This document shows positions 51,070 through 60,477 of a stretch of DNA of 60,523 nt, in pieces. A program made the translations under genes and the position numbers. The notes below the pieces were generated by a model that was not told the origin of the DNA, made no database searches, and worked only from the letters and a program-made list of their open reading frames with translations. Numbering within the stretch: position 1 is the first letter of the stretch; each line of letters begins with the position of its first letter. The DNA comes from CAZGMJ01 sp964526785 (GTDB lineage: Bacteria; Planctomycetota; Phycisphaerae; Sedimentisphaerales; Anaerobacaceae), in the NCBI GenBank assembly GCA_964526785.1, contig CAZGMJ010000035.1, positions 1 to 60,523 of the forward strand, read 5' to 3'.

Positions 51070-53946
51070 ATGCCGCGTATTATGCAAAAAGTCCACATCA
51101 AACTGCCGCTGCTCGTCGCCATATTCTCCGTCGTCGCCATTGGCTGCCCTGCATCATCCTTTGGCGCTGAAACATGCCGGATCACCCGAAGTCTCGACCA
51201 AATCCACGCCGATTGGCTCCGCCAGGCGCAACTTCGAAACACCCCGCCGGCCGTAAAAGGCAAAGCTGTCACGCCGCAGATGGACGCCGCCGGCGCCTGC
51301 GATGGCGTAATTAACGGCAAATGGGGCTTCCATACCGAACGCGAACCCAGGCCCTGGTGGCAGGTCGACCTCGGGCAAGTCACCCGGATCGGACGCATCG
51401 TTGTATACAACCGATGTGATATCCCCGCTCGGGCCTCCCGCATGATCGTACTGCTCTCAACAGATGGCAACGACTTCAAGAAAGCGTACCAGCACAATGG
51501 CACCGTCTTCTACGGCAAAACAGACAACACCCCCCTCGTGATCCAACTCAATGGGAGTGAAGCCCGCTACATTCGCCTCCAACTGCCCGCCACGGATTAC
51601 TTCCACCTCGACGAAGTGCAAGTCTACGCCTCGGACTCAAAGAAGAACATCGCGATAGGCAGGCCAGCCACCCAGAGCAGCATCAGTCAATGGTCCGCAC
51701 AGTCTCACCACGTCCCTCAGCCCCGCTACAATACGCCGGAAGTAATCCGTCGTGGACTCACCCTCGCCGGCGATTTCGCACACATGGGGGTGGAAGTGAC
51801 CAAACACCGTACGTTTCTTCGAAACGGCCGACGGAATATGCACCGATGGTCTCCCGATGACGCCGAATCATTGCGCCGCTGTCGCTACATCCGTGCACGC
51901 TCAGCCATACGCAAAATGGCTCTCGCTAACCCCCTGCTGAACTTCCGTTCCATTCTCTTCGTCAAACGCGCCCCGGGCGCCCTCCCTCATATGTCCGATC
52001 AGTTCTACGGCTGGTGGTCGCGCCCGGGCGGCGGCATCTGCATCCTCGATGATTTCGCCACAGACAGGCCGACCCTGCGGTGCCTTACCGAAGATTGGCC
52101 CCCCGGCAATTTCCTCCGTCCGGACCTTTCCTTCGATGCAAAACGTATTCTCTTCGCCTACTGCCGGTACTATCCCCGCGTTGCAGCCGCCGAAAAGGTG
52201 GACAAAGACCAACTGCCCGCCGACGCCTTCTACAATATCTACGAAATGCGCATCGACGGCACGGGCGTTCGTCAACTCACTCACGGCCGATACGACGACT
52301 TCGACGCCCGCTACCTCCCCGATGGACGCATCGTCTTTCTCTCTACTCGCAAGGGTCAGTTCGTTCGCTATACCGAAGATTGCTCCCGGTCCACAACAAG
52401 CCGGACCTTGCCCGACAGTTACGTCCGCTGCGGCGGCGACAATAAACGTCCCTGCGCAGTCTACACGCTCCACACCATGGACGCGGACGGCGCGAACATT
52501 CGGCCCATCTCCGCGTTCGAGAACTTCGAATGGACACCTACAGTTGCTCCCGACGGACGCATACTCTACGCCCGCTGGGACTACATCGACCGCTTTAACG
52601 GCCACTTCATGAGCCTGTGGTCGACGAACCAGGACGGCACGAATCCCAATCTGTTCTTTGGCAACTACACCACGCATCCCCAGTGCATCTTCGAAGCCGT
52701 GCCCATCCCCGACTCGGACAAACTCGTCTTCACCGCAGCCGCACATCATTCCATCGTAGGCGGCGCCCTCGCCCTGCTGGATCGCAACGCCGGAACGGAA
52801 GGCGCCGAACCAATCACACGCCTGACTCCCGAAGTATGCTTTCCCGAAATAGAGGGCTGGCCCCCCTGCTACTACGCCAATCCTTACCCGCTGTCCGAGA
52901 AGTACTTCCTCGTAACCTGGAGCAACGCCAGACTCCCGCCCCACCGCGGCAGCCAACAGGTAACCGGCCGGGACAACCCGACCAACTCTATGGGCATCTA
53001 TCTCTATGATGCATTCGGCAACCTCGAATTGCTCTATCGCGACGCCGAGATATCCAGCATGAACCCGATTCCCGTCCGGCCGCGTCCCAGACCCGCCGTC
53101 CACTCCACAGCAGCGCACCAACCATCAAGCGACGCCGGCCGCGTTCTACTTCAGGATGTGTACGAAGGACTCGAAGGGATAGAGCGAGGTGCCATAAAAC
53201 GCCTCCGTATCGTCGGTGTCCCGCCCAAGGTCCAGCCGCACATGAACACGCCGCATCTCGGCGTCTCCAAAGAAGACCCCGGCAAATTCGTCCTCGGCAC
53301 CGTCCCCGTCGAATCGGACGGCTCGGCCTACTTCCACCTGCCCGCCGGTGTCCCCGTTTTCTTCCAGGCACTTAATGAAGAAGGTCTCGCCATACAGACC
53401 ATGCGAAGCCTGACATACACCCAGCCCCGCCAAACGCTCTCATGTATCGGCTGTCACGAACACCGCCATCAGGCGCCCCCCGTGCGCAGCATGCCCCTCG
53501 CTGCAATGCGATCCCCTTCCAGATTGACCCCGGGACCCGAAGGCTCGTGGCCCCTGCGATTCGACCGACTCGTCCAGCCCGTGCTCGATGAATCCTGCGT
53601 CCGATGCCACAGCCCGCAGGCCGACGATCCCCGCGCCGCCGCACCGGACCTGACCGCCCCTGACGCATACCGAAACCTGCTGGCGTTCGCTGATAACGAT
53701 CTGCATGACCTCGCTTTCGAGCGCGATCGCTCCCATGTCGGCCGCTGTGTCGCACAGAACAGTAAACTCTACGCCCTGCTGACCGAATCGGACGGACACG
53801 AAGGCGTGCGTCTCACCGCCGAACAACTCGACCGCATCGTAACCTGGATGGATCTCTACGCCCACCGTCTCGGCTCGTTCAGTCCGCAGCAGGAACAGCA
53901 ACTCGTCCGCCTTCGACAACAACTCGCCGAACTCCTGAACCAATGA
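51070..53946 (+). CDS. Exported discoidin plus HzsA-like beta-propeller plus diheme cytochrome protein
   Basis: A 958-residue exported protein (signal LPLLVAIFSVVAIGCPASSFGA). Residues about 65-195 form a discoidin-like sugar-binding domain (WWQVDLGQVTRIGRIVVYN, YIRLQLPATDYFHLDEVQV). Residues about 290-690 form a propeller with YDDFDARYLPDGRIVFLSTR and FTAAAHHSIVGGALALLDR, resembling the middle domain of the hydrazine synthase alpha subunit. The C-terminal part has two heme sites, CIGCH (near residue 792) and CVRCH in VQPVLDESCVRCH, the latter like planctomycete cytochrome c domains. Anammox metabolism is not implied; no hydrazine synthase beta or gamma genes are seen. The start at 51070 is uncertain (weak Shine-Dalgarno; ATG 51082 possible). 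Confidence 0.75.
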   Translation: MPRIMQKVHIKLPLLVAIFSVVAIGCPASSFGAETCRITRSLDQIHADWLRQAQLRNTPPAVKGKAVTPQMDAAGACDGVINGKWGFHTEREPRPWWQVDLGQVTRIGRIVVYNRCDIPARASRMIVLLSTDGNDFKKAYQHNGTVFYGKTDNTPLVIQLNGSEARYIRLQLPATDYFHLDEVQVYASDSKKNIAIGRPATQSSISQWSAQSHHVPQPRYNTPEVIRRGLTLAGDFAHMGVEVTKHRTFLRNGRRNMHRWSPDDAESLRRCRYIRARSAIRKMALANPLLNFRSILFVKRAPGALPHMSDQFYGWWSRPGGGICILDDFATDRPTLRCLTEDWPPGNFLRPDLSFDAKRILFAYCRYYPRVAAAEKVDKDQLPADAFYNIYEMRIDGTGVRQLTHGRYDDFDARYLPDGRIVFLSTRKGQFVRYTEDCSRSTTSRTLPDSYVRCGGDNKRPCAVYTLHTMDADGANIRPISAFENFEWTPTVAPDGRILYARWDYIDRFNGHFMSLWSTNQDGTNPNLFFGNYTTHPQCIFEAVPIPDSDKLVFTAAAHHSIVGGALALLDRNAGTEGAEPITRLTPEVCFPEIEGWPPCYYANPYPLSEKYFLVTWSNARLPPHRGSQQVTGRDNPTNSMGIYLYDAFGNLELLYRDAEISSMNPIPVRPRPRPAVHSTAAHQPSSDAGRVLLQDVYEGLEGIERGAIKRLRIVGVPPKVQPHMNTPHLGVSKEDPGKFVLGTVPVESDGSAYFHLPAGVPVFFQALNEEGLAIQTMRSLTYTQPRQTLSCIGCHEHRHQAPPVRSMPLAAMRSPSRLTPGPEGSWPLRFDRLVQPVLDESCVRCHSPQADDPRAAAPDLTAPDAYRNLLAFADNDLHDLAFERDRSHVGRCVAQNSKLYALLTESDGHEGVRLTAEQLDRIVTWMDLYAHRLGSFSPQQEQQLVRLRQQLAELLNQ

Positions 53947-53973
53947 CGCCGCCGGGCTCGCTCGCCCTCGACC

Positions 53974-54888
53974 TCAACTCAGCAGTTTCTTAAGCAGCGC
54001 ACGCTGAAAATGCAGTCGGTTTTCCGCTTGATCGAACATAATCGAATGAGGCATCTCCGCCACCTCATCCGTAATCTCGAAGCCGCGGTACGCCGGCAGA
54101 CAGTGCATGATCCTCGCCGCCTCCGGCGCGCAGCGCACCAACTCCGCATTCACCTGATACGCCGCGAAATCCACGCACCGTTTCTGCTTCTCCTGCTCCT
54201 GCCCCATACTCACCCACGTATCGGTATAGATGATATCCGCGCCGGACACCGCCTCGCGCGGATCGTTCGTCTGGCGTACGCTCTCTGCGCTGTAGCCGTT
54301 GGCCTTGTCAATCGACTCGGCGTCCAGTTCATAGCCGGCCGGCGACGCCACCACCAGCTTCATCCCAAGCTTGCTGCACGCAAACGCCAGCGACCGCGCA
54401 ACGTTATTACCGTCGCCCACGTACGCAATCGTAATCCCCTCGATTCGCCCGCAGTGTTCCTTGATCGTCAGTACGTCCGCCATCGCCTGGCATGGATGCG
54501 ACCAGTCCGTCAGCGCGTTGATCACCGGCACGCTGGCGTACTCCGCCAGCCCGATCACCGTGTCATGCCCGAACGTCCGCGCCATAATCCCGTCTACGTA
54601 CCGGCTCATCACCCGCGCGATATCCTTCACGGGCTCCCGCTTGCCGATCCCCCCGATATCCTCCGGCTTGACGTAAATCGCATTGCCGCCCAAATCCGTC
54701 ATCGCCACCTGAAAACTGATCCGCGTCCGCAGACTCGGCTTCTCGAACAGCATCACCAGCGTCTTGCCCGCCAGACACAAATCCCGCTGCCCGCTCTTGT
54801 ACAGCCCCTTGAGTTCCGAACTCAAATCCAGCAGCGCGACAAGTTGCTCGCTCGCACAATTATCTATTGCTAAGAAGTCCTCTTTCAT
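53974..54888 (-). CDS. argF: Ornithine carbamoyltransferase
   Basis: A 304-residue cytoplasmic enzyme of arginine synthesis that makes citrulline from ornithine and carbamoyl phosphate. The carbamoyl-phosphate site is FEKPSLRTRISF (about residues 49-60, Leu where Thr is usual), with NALTDWSHPCQAMAD and the C-terminal MHCLPAYRGFEIT carrying the catalytic Cys. The ATG overlaps the argD stop (ATGA), so it is translationally coupled as the last gene of argB-argD-argF. It converges with the HzsA-like gene, 27 bp away. Confidence 0.95.
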   Translation of the reverse strand: MKEDFLAIDNCASEQLVALLDLSSELKGLYKSGQRDLCLAGKTLVMLFEKPSLRTRISFQVAMTDLGGNAIYVKPEDIGGIGKREPVKDIARVMSRYVDGIMARTFGHDTVIGLAEYASVPVINALTDWSHPCQAMADVLTIKEHCGRIEGITIAYVGDGNNVARSLAFACSKLGMKLVVASPAGYELDAESIDKANGYSAESVRQTNDPREAVSGADIIYTDTWVSMGQEQEKQKRCVDFAAYQVNAELVRCAPEAARIMHCLPAYRGFEITDEVAEMPHSIMFDQAENRLHFQRALLKKLLS

Positions 54889-56069
54889 GACGCACCCTCA
54901 CTCATAGCGCCGTCGAGAATCTCCACGGCCTTGTCGATCTGCTCCTTCGTCGCAATCATCGCCGGCATGAACCGCAGCACCGTACCGCTCGTGCAGTTAA
55001 TCCGCAGCCCCTTTTCCAAACACCGGTCCACGATCTCCGCCCCCGGCCTGGTCAGTTGCACCCCGATCATCAGCCCCACTCCCCGCACGCTGTCGATCGC
55101 CGAATGCTTCTGCTTCAAATCCTGCAGCTTCTGCTGCGCAGACTCGCCGATCTCCACCGCGTGCTCCAGCAGCCCGTCCTCCTCGATCGCCTCGATTACC
55201 GCCACGCCCGCCGCACACGCAAGGCAGTTGCCGCCGAACGTCGATGCATGCTTGCCCGGCACCAGCGACGCTGCAACCTCTTCCTTCGCCATCATTGCAC
55301 CGATAGCCGTGCCGCCGCCGAGCGCCTTGGCCATCGTGATAATGTCCGGTTCGACGTCGTAATGCTGATACCCGAACCACTTGCCCGTCCTGCCGATACC
55401 CGTCTGAACCTCGTCGAGAATCATCAGCGCCCCGTTCTCGTCGCATAGCCGCCGAATCGCCTCGAGAAATTCCGCCGTCGCGACGTTTATCCCCCCCTCG
55501 CCCTGAATCGGCTCGACCATTACCGCCGCCACCTCGTCGCTGAACGCCGCCTCCAGCGCCCCGATGTCGTTGAACGGTATATACGAAAAGCCCGGCAGCA
55601 GCGGCAGAAAACCCTCGTGATACTTCGGCTGCGCCGTCGCCGTAACCGTCGCAAACGTCCGCCCGTGGAAGCTCCCCTCCGCGGTAATGAACTTGTACTT
55701 CTCCGACGCCGTGTGCAGCCGCGCCAGTTTCAACGCCGCCTCGTTCGCCTCCGCTCCGCTGTTGCAGAAAAAGCACTTCCCTCCGAACCCCCGCTCGCTC
55801 AGCAACTTCGCCAACCGCCCCTGCGGCTCGGAATAGAACGTATTATCGATATGCAGCAACTCGCCCGCCTGCCTCCGCAGCGCCTCGACAACCTTCGGAT
55901 GGCAATGCCCCAGACCGCTCACCGCCCAGCCCGGAAACATATCCAGAATTTCGTTGCCGTCCGCATCATACAGATAGCACCCCTCGCCCCGCACGATCAC
56001 CCGGGCCAGCCGTCCGTAGTTTGCAATAACATGCTTGTCGAATAATTCGATAGTCTCTTGTGTCGTCAT
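54885..56069 (-). CDS. argD: Acetylornithine aminotransferase
   Basis: A 394-residue class III PLP aminotransferase that converts N-acetylglutamate semialdehyde to N-acetylornithine. Visible motifs are YDADGNEILDMFPGWAVSGLGH, FFCNSGAEANEAALKLAR, MILDEVQTGIGRTG and TMAKALGGGTAIGAM, whose Lys binds PLP. The family includes succinyl-DAP and ornithine aminotransferases, but the position between argB and argF fixes the role. GAGAG lies close to the ATG. The 83-bp gap to argB holds no visible promoter. Confidence 0.95.
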   Translation of the reverse strand: MTTQETIELFDKHVIANYGRLARVIVRGEGCYLYDADGNEILDMFPGWAVSGLGHCHPKVVEALRRQAGELLHIDNTFYSEPQGRLAKLLSERGFGGKCFFCNSGAEANEAALKLARLHTASEKYKFITAEGSFHGRTFATVTATAQPKYHEGFLPLLPGFSYIPFNDIGALEAAFSDEVAAVMVEPIQGEGGINVATAEFLEAIRRLCDENGALMILDEVQTGIGRTGKWFGYQHYDVEPDIITMAKALGGGTAIGAMMAKEEVAASLVPGKHASTFGGNCLACAAGVAVIEAIEEDGLLEHAVEIGESAQQKLQDLKQKHSAIDSVRGVGLMIGVQLTRPGAEIVDRCLEKGLRINCTSGTVLRFMPAMIATKEQIDKAVEILDGAMSEGAS

Positions 56070-56152
56070 GCTCTCAATCCTGTAATTCGCTCGATAGGCC
56101 GATCTCAGCCTGACCGCCGAAAATCAGACGCGGCCGCGCCGTCACCGCCTCA

Positions 56153-57031
56153 TCATTTCCTGACAATTTGCGTCCCGATTCCCTTGTCGGTGTAAATCTC
56201 CAGTAGCAGCGAGTGCGGAATCCGCCCGTCGATGATATGCGCCTTGCGAACCCCCGCATCCAGAGCCGTCATACACGCCTCCACCTTCGGGAACATCGCT
56301 TCGGTAATTATCCCCGCCCCGATCATCTCCTTGATCTGAGGCTCGTTCAGACTGGAGACCCAACTGTCCGGATCGTCGATGTCCCGCCGTATCCCGTGCG
56401 TATCGCTCACAACCACCAGCTTCTCCGCCTGTAATTCCGCCGCCACCTTCCCGGCCGCACTGTCGGCGTTCACGTTCAACTTGTCGCCACCCGCCGTCTG
56501 CGCCACCGATGCGATCACCGGAATCGTCTGATCCTCGCACAACTTGCGTATCAGCTTGCCGTTGACAGCCGTAACTCGCCCGACGAAACCCACGTCGATC
56601 TTCCGCCCGTCCTCGCCCGCCAGCCGCAGCATTTCCGCCGTCAGCACGCAACTGCTCAGCGAATGCAGCGCCATCGCCTCGCAGTCGAACCCCGCCAGCG
56701 TCTCGCAGATCGGCGTATTGACCTTGTGCACCAGCGTATGCTCGACAATCCGCAGCGTCCGCTCGTCCGTGTACCGACGCCCCTGCACCCACACCGGATC
56801 GAGACCCGCCGCATTCATTGCCCGCGTAATCGCCTTGCCCCCGCCGTGCACGATCACCGGCCGCATCCCCACAGTCGACATAAACGCCACGTCCTGCAGC
56901 AAATCCTTCTGCAAACCCGGATCGTCCAGCACGCTGCCGCCCAGTTTCACGACGACAATACGCCCCCGGAAGTCCCGGATATACTCCATGGCCTCGATCA
57001 ACGCACCGGCTTTTGCTATCGCCTGCTCCAC
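56153..57031 (-). CDS. argB: Acetylglutamate kinase
   Basis: A 292-residue amino-acid kinase that phosphorylates N-acetylglutamate. Motifs are VVKLGGSVLDD, PVIVHGGGKAITRAM, DKLNVNADSAAGKVAAEL and the C-terminal GTQIVRK. The start is GTG at 57031 (MEQAIAKAG), with AGGAG 9 nt upstream; the frame is open further upstream but the extra residues are not family-like. It is the first gene of argBDF, read from a good promoter at 57072-57100. argC, argJ, argG and argH are not in the window. Confidence 0.95.
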   Translation of the reverse strand: MEQAIAKAGALIEAMEYIRDFRGRIVVVKLGGSVLDDPGLQKDLLQDVAFMSTVGMRPVIVHGGGKAITRAMNAAGLDPVWVQGRRYTDERTLRIVEHTLVHKVNTPICETLAGFDCEAMALHSLSSCVLTAEMLRLAGEDGRKIDVGFVGRVTAVNGKLIRKLCEDQTIPVIASVAQTAGGDKLNVNADSAAGKVAAELQAEKLVVVSDTHGIRRDIDDPDSWVSSLNEPQIKEMIGAGIITEAMFPKVEACMTALDAGVRKAHIIDGRIPHSLLLEIYTDKGIGTQIVRK

Positions 57032-57071
57032 TAAACAAAACTCCTGTCTTCTGAAAAATGAGAAACTATGG

Positions 57072-57100
57072 ATGATAGCTGCCCGCCAACCCCCAGTCAA
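57072..57100 (-). promoter_or_regulatory. Promoter of the argBDF operon
   Basis: Minus strand: TTGACT (57100-57095), 17-bp spacer, TATCAT (57077-57072). The start near 57065 gives a leader of about 35 nt before the GTG at 57031. No ARG-box-like palindrome was recognised. Confidence 0.72.
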
Positions 57101-57167
57101 GCCAAACCGAACCTCAGAACCAAAAAGCCGGTAGGTCCGTCCGTCAACGACACCGCTCGATCCCCCC

Positions 57168-57827
57168 TCATTCTCCCTCTTGGGGCTGACAAGCCGGCTT
57201 CTCGTACTGCGCAGTAAACGCCCACCACTTGCCGAACACCTTTCGTTCTCGAAAACCGATCTCCCCCGCCAAACGCGCAACCGTGCTGTGACGCTGAAAA
57301 TGCGGATCGAAAACAACTTCCGTAATCGACAGTATCCCTCCGGCCTTAAGAGAACGAAAAACTTCCTCCAATGCCGCCTTTCGGCCGGGAATTTCGCCTA
57401 GAACGGTAACCAACAGCACCCTGTCAAAGCGATCTTCCCCAAGCGTACCTTCACCAAGCCCCGCGTGCAGAAACTCGACGTTATCAAGCTTTTCAGCATC
57501 GACCTTTGCCTTCACACGACGAAGCATACCATCCTGAACGTCCATAGCAACGACGCGTCCATCACCACCAATTCCCCTCGCAACCGGAATAGTCAACCGC
57601 CCGGGACCGCAACCGGCATCCAGGACGATCATCCCGGGCTCCAGCCCCAGATGTTCGACAATAAACGCCGCTCGATTCGTCTTCGTGAAAGGATTGTCGA
57701 GTTCAACAAACCACCGCAGCCACGCCGGACACGGCAAATCACAGCGCCGCGAACTCAAACGCCACACAATCCAGACAAAAAAGACAAGACCGAGCACACA
57801 TAAGATGATATAGCCGAATGTTGCCAT
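57168..57827 (-). CDS. Membrane-anchored class I SAM-dependent methyltransferase
   Basis: A 219-residue protein with one N-terminal membrane helix (IILCVLGLVFFVWIVWRL) followed by a class I methyltransferase fold. Motif I is MIVLDAGCGPGRLTIPVA (about residues 66-83), then VVAMDVQDGML (acidic ribose-binding residue), DRVLLVTVLGEIPGR and GGILSITEVVFDPHF. The methyl acceptor is unknown; relatives act on small molecules or quinones. GAGG/AGG sequences lie close to the ATG. It lies upstream of argB in the same direction but argB has its own promoter. Confidence 0.85.
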   Translation of the reverse strand: MATFGYIILCVLGLVFFVWIVWRLSSRRCDLPCPAWLRWFVELDNPFTKTNRAAFIVEHLGLEPGMIVLDAGCGPGRLTIPVARGIGGDGRVVAMDVQDGMLRRVKAKVDAEKLDNVEFLHAGLGEGTLGEDRFDRVLLVTVLGEIPGRKAALEEVFRSLKAGGILSITEVVFDPHFQRHSTVARLAGEIGFRERKVFGKWWAFTAQYEKPACQPQEGE

Positions 57828-57889
57828 CCTACCTCGTCACGCATCGCGTCCTTCCCGAACCTTCAACCGGCGTTCGAACCCCCCTCAGT

Positions 57890-59560
57890 CTACCGCGCCC
57901 CCTGCCGCGTCACAATCGGCACGTACCCGATCTCCAGCCCCTCAGGCGGCTCGACAATCAAAGCCGGATCGATCTCCGCCAGTTCTCCGAAATCGGGCGC
58001 CGGCAGATACTCGCGGTCCTTCGTCCAGTGCCGATGCAGCTTCTCCACCCGCTTTTGCATCCGCTCCCGCTCCGCCTTCGTCAGGTCGGCATTCAGCAGC
58101 GCCGGCTGGTCCGCAAACCGATACCAGTAATACGTCACCTCGCTGCCGTCCCCTGGATACGCCTTGAACGGCCCCGCCGCCGGGCCCGGCTTCTTCCAGC
58201 AGCTCTCCGGATCGTCCGGCGTCACGTACGGCTCGAACGGCTCCGTCTCCGGCCGCTTGAAGCTCAACGCGCCAAGACCCGCCTCCGCCGGAACGTCCTC
58301 AGCCTGCACGGGCACCCACTTCGCCCTGCCTTTCTCGTCCTTCGTCAAACGATAATACTCCGGCAACCGCATCAGCGGCCCGTCCGCCGTATCCCGCCTG
58401 CTCACAAATTCCTCGTCCCATCGGAACCCGAACGTGCTCGGATCAGGCGCAAACGGCGTTGCGAAAGAATCCCACGCAATAGGCACCCTCTCTTCCCGCG
58501 GCGTCGAGCCCCCATAGATCCTCCAGCTCGACCACCCCTTGCCCGGAATCTCGTGCACGGCAGACGCCGCCGCGTCAACCCGACCGCTGGCGGCCGGCCC
58601 GCCGTCGAACCACGCCTCCACGGAATCCCAAAGCGCCTGCTTCGAGTACGCGGTAATGCGATGCACAACCAGCGACTCGCCCCTCGGCCCGCTCGGAAAC
58701 CGGGTCGGCGCTACCCTTGCGTATGTCTGCCCCTTGCTGTCCGTCGCCTGGGCCGCGGGTATATGCTGCGTCTCCATCTGCAGCGCCCGGTTCGGATTCG
58801 CCGGACGGCTGTCCAGAAACATCCCCGCCAGCCGCGGATCTTCAACGGACGGACGCGAAAAAAAGTACGGCGTAAAGAAAGTCACCGGCCCCTTGAAATT
58901 CCCCGTATTCAAAAACAACGTCCAGCAGTGGTTCCCCGTAGGAACATCCTTCCCCGCCGTCGTCGATTTCGGCTCGGTAAGCGGCAGCGGCAGATACCCG
59001 TATCCCCAGAGCTCGCCGCACGTACCCTGCTTGAGATTCAGCCCGTCCGGCGGCCACACAACCCACGGACTAAGCTGAGCCACGCCGTACTTGCCCCGCG
59101 GCTGCTCCCAGTCCCGGCCCTTGCCGGCCCCCGGCCCGTTCGCCCACGCAACGAAATTCAGCGCCACCCCGCCCATGATAAACTTCGGAGTCTCCGTCGC
59201 AAAACGCGTGTCCCGCCACCAGCCCAGTCCCCCCTCGATATCCGAATACAGCCGCATAGGCTCGCCCGTCTCCGGATCGATAGGCGCCGGACGCTCGTTC
59301 TTCGCGTGCATCCACGTCCCGAAAAGCCCCGTCTGAAAGCGGTTGCCCGGATAGTGCTTCACCAGAGGCCACGCCGCCACATACATCGAATAACCGCCGC
59401 CGTATCGCTCCGAAACCTTTTCACGCGGAACCCCCAGATATCCCGCCATCTCGCCCTTCTCGACATCACCGGCCGCTCCTGCCGCACGACCCCCGCCGGA
59501 CCACGCAACAACAACCCCAAGACAACACGCACACAACACACACAGTCTATTTGAAAACAT
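57890..59560 (-). CDS. Secreted protein of unknown function
   Basis: A 556-residue exported protein that I do not recognise. It has a signal peptide (RLCVLCACCLGVVVAWSGGGRAAGA) and an aromatic, Gly- and Pro-rich mature region (YGGGYSMYVAAWPLVKHYPGN, GLGWWRDTRFATETPKF, GPVTFFTPYFFSRPS). No CXXCH, lipobox or known catalytic motif is visible. Composition suggests a beta-rich carbohydrate-associated protein. AAAGG lies 6 nt before the ATG at 59560; a longer form starting at 59602 lacks a signal-like N-terminus. Confidence 0.75.
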   Translation of the reverse strand: MFSNRLCVLCACCLGVVVAWSGGGRAAGAAGDVEKGEMAGYLGVPREKVSERYGGGYSMYVAAWPLVKHYPGNRFQTGLFGTWMHAKNERPAPIDPETGEPMRLYSDIEGGLGWWRDTRFATETPKFIMGGVALNFVAWANGPGAGKGRDWEQPRGKYGVAQLSPWVVWPPDGLNLKQGTCGELWGYGYLPLPLTEPKSTTAGKDVPTGNHCWTLFLNTGNFKGPVTFFTPYFFSRPSVEDPRLAGMFLDSRPANPNRALQMETQHIPAAQATDSKGQTYARVAPTRFPSGPRGESLVVHRITAYSKQALWDSVEAWFDGGPAASGRVDAAASAVHEIPGKGWSSWRIYGGSTPREERVPIAWDSFATPFAPDPSTFGFRWDEEFVSRRDTADGPLMRLPEYYRLTKDEKGRAKWVPVQAEDVPAEAGLGALSFKRPETEPFEPYVTPDDPESCWKKPGPAAGPFKAYPGDGSEVTYYWYRFADQPALLNADLTKAERERMQKRVEKLHRHWTKDREYLPAPDFGELAEIDPALIVEPPEGLEIGYVPIVTRQGAR

Positions 59561-59720
59561 AACCCACCTTTCGGCATGGATCCTGATTCCTGATTCGAAC
59601 ATTCACCCTCACAGCCTACACGCCCGAACCGCCCCTGTCATCCCCCTTTTCATCGCCCGCGCCCATTTCCCATTCTGCACTGCGAACTTCGTATGTACAT
59701 TGTGATCTTTGATTTTCCCC

Positions 59721-59752
59721 TTGCTCTTCCCTCCACAATAACCTACATTGTG
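59721..59752 (+). promoter_or_regulatory. Candidate promoter and operator upstream of the last lipoprotein gene
   Basis: TTGCTC (59721-59726), 17 bp, TACATT (59744-59749) forms a modest promoter. The -10 box lies in an inverted repeat CACAAT-N7-ATTGTG (59734-59752). TACATTGTG also occurs at 59696-59704, 48 bp upstream in the same orientation. Otherwise the 320-bp gap (59561-59880) shows no gene. Confidence 0.35.
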
Positions 59753-59880
59753 CTCGATTTGGCGTAGCGGTCCAAACAAACGAAGCGGCATCTTTGAAAC
59801 AACACCCGGACCGCGAGAAGTCTGTGCGCGACCGTGACAACTGGCAGGATTGATCTTTCCACATAACGGAGGGCTGTACT

Positions 59881-60477
59881 ATGAGACGCCTGACATCTCT
59901 TATGATTCTCGCATCGATAGCACTTGCGGGCTGCAACAGTGTGTCCAGGCAGCAGCGAATTGAAGGCAAGATCAAATCTGCGATCCATTATGGACGACAT
60001 GCCGAAGAGATCGAACAACTCGTCCAACAGGCAGATGATCCGTCACAGGCAGCATATGTTGCCGCCTATGAGGTTCTGCACCTCCAAGGTCCGCCAACCC
60101 AATTACGAAGAAACTGGGCCTACTACAGAACGACTCCCCCGTCCTCCACACCGAGTTTTGAGATTTATGAGGTAGTCAATCGGTACAAAGTATCAGTTCT
60201 CCGGATTCTTGTCCCCCACCGAGTCAGCTTGAACCAGCTTCAAGAACACAGGCCTCTGGTCTTCTGGTCAGACTGGGGGAATCCGCCCATGACACCTGAA
60301 CTGCTGACCTTCCTGCTTGAGAACGGATACAATCCGAATGAGGATGGCGACAGCCCAAGCGCTTTGGGCAATTGTGCTCGGCCGGGACAGTCATTTCTGC
60401 GATACGATCATAAATATGAAATGATCAAGGCCCTGCTCAAACATGGAGCAAATCCCAACGTGACGAGTTTAGTATGA
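59881..60477 (+). CDS. Lipoprotein, possibly with ankyrin-like repeat
   Basis: A 198-residue lipoprotein with signal RRLTSLMILASIALAGC (lipobox LAGC, residues 15-18). The C-terminal third has LLTFLLENGYNPNEDGDSPSALG and MIKALLKHGANPN, matching the core of ankyrin repeats (LLxxGANPN), suggesting a short repeat domain that binds a protein partner. GGAGG lies 7 to 8 nt before the ATG. The last 46 bases of the window after its stop contain no gene that can be assessed. Confidence 0.72.
   Translation: MRRLTSLMILASIALAGCNSVSRQQRIEGKIKSAIHYGRHAEEIEQLVQQADDPSQAAYVAAYEVLHLQGPPTQLRRNWAYYRTTPPSSTPSFEIYEVVNRYKVSVLRILVPHRVSLNQLQEHRPLVFWSDWGNPPMTPELLTFLLENGYNPNEDGDSPSALGNCARPGQSFLRYDHKYEMIKALLKHGANPNVTSLV

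Noticed and set aside
50846..51256. Open frame overlapping the start of the HzsA-like gene
   Set aside because: Overlaps the signal peptide of the HzsA-like protein in another frame and has no family-like sequence, although AAGGAG occurs near 50935.
51070..53946. Evidence for anammox metabolism
   Set aside because: Only a protein with partial similarity to hydrazine synthase alpha is seen; no other hydrazine genes are present, and relatives occur in non-anammox planctomycetes.
57818..59554. 578-codon plus-strand frame with very high Arg and Pro
   Set aside because: Antisense to the secreted unknown protein, which has a signal peptide and Shine-Dalgarno; composition is that of a shadow frame.
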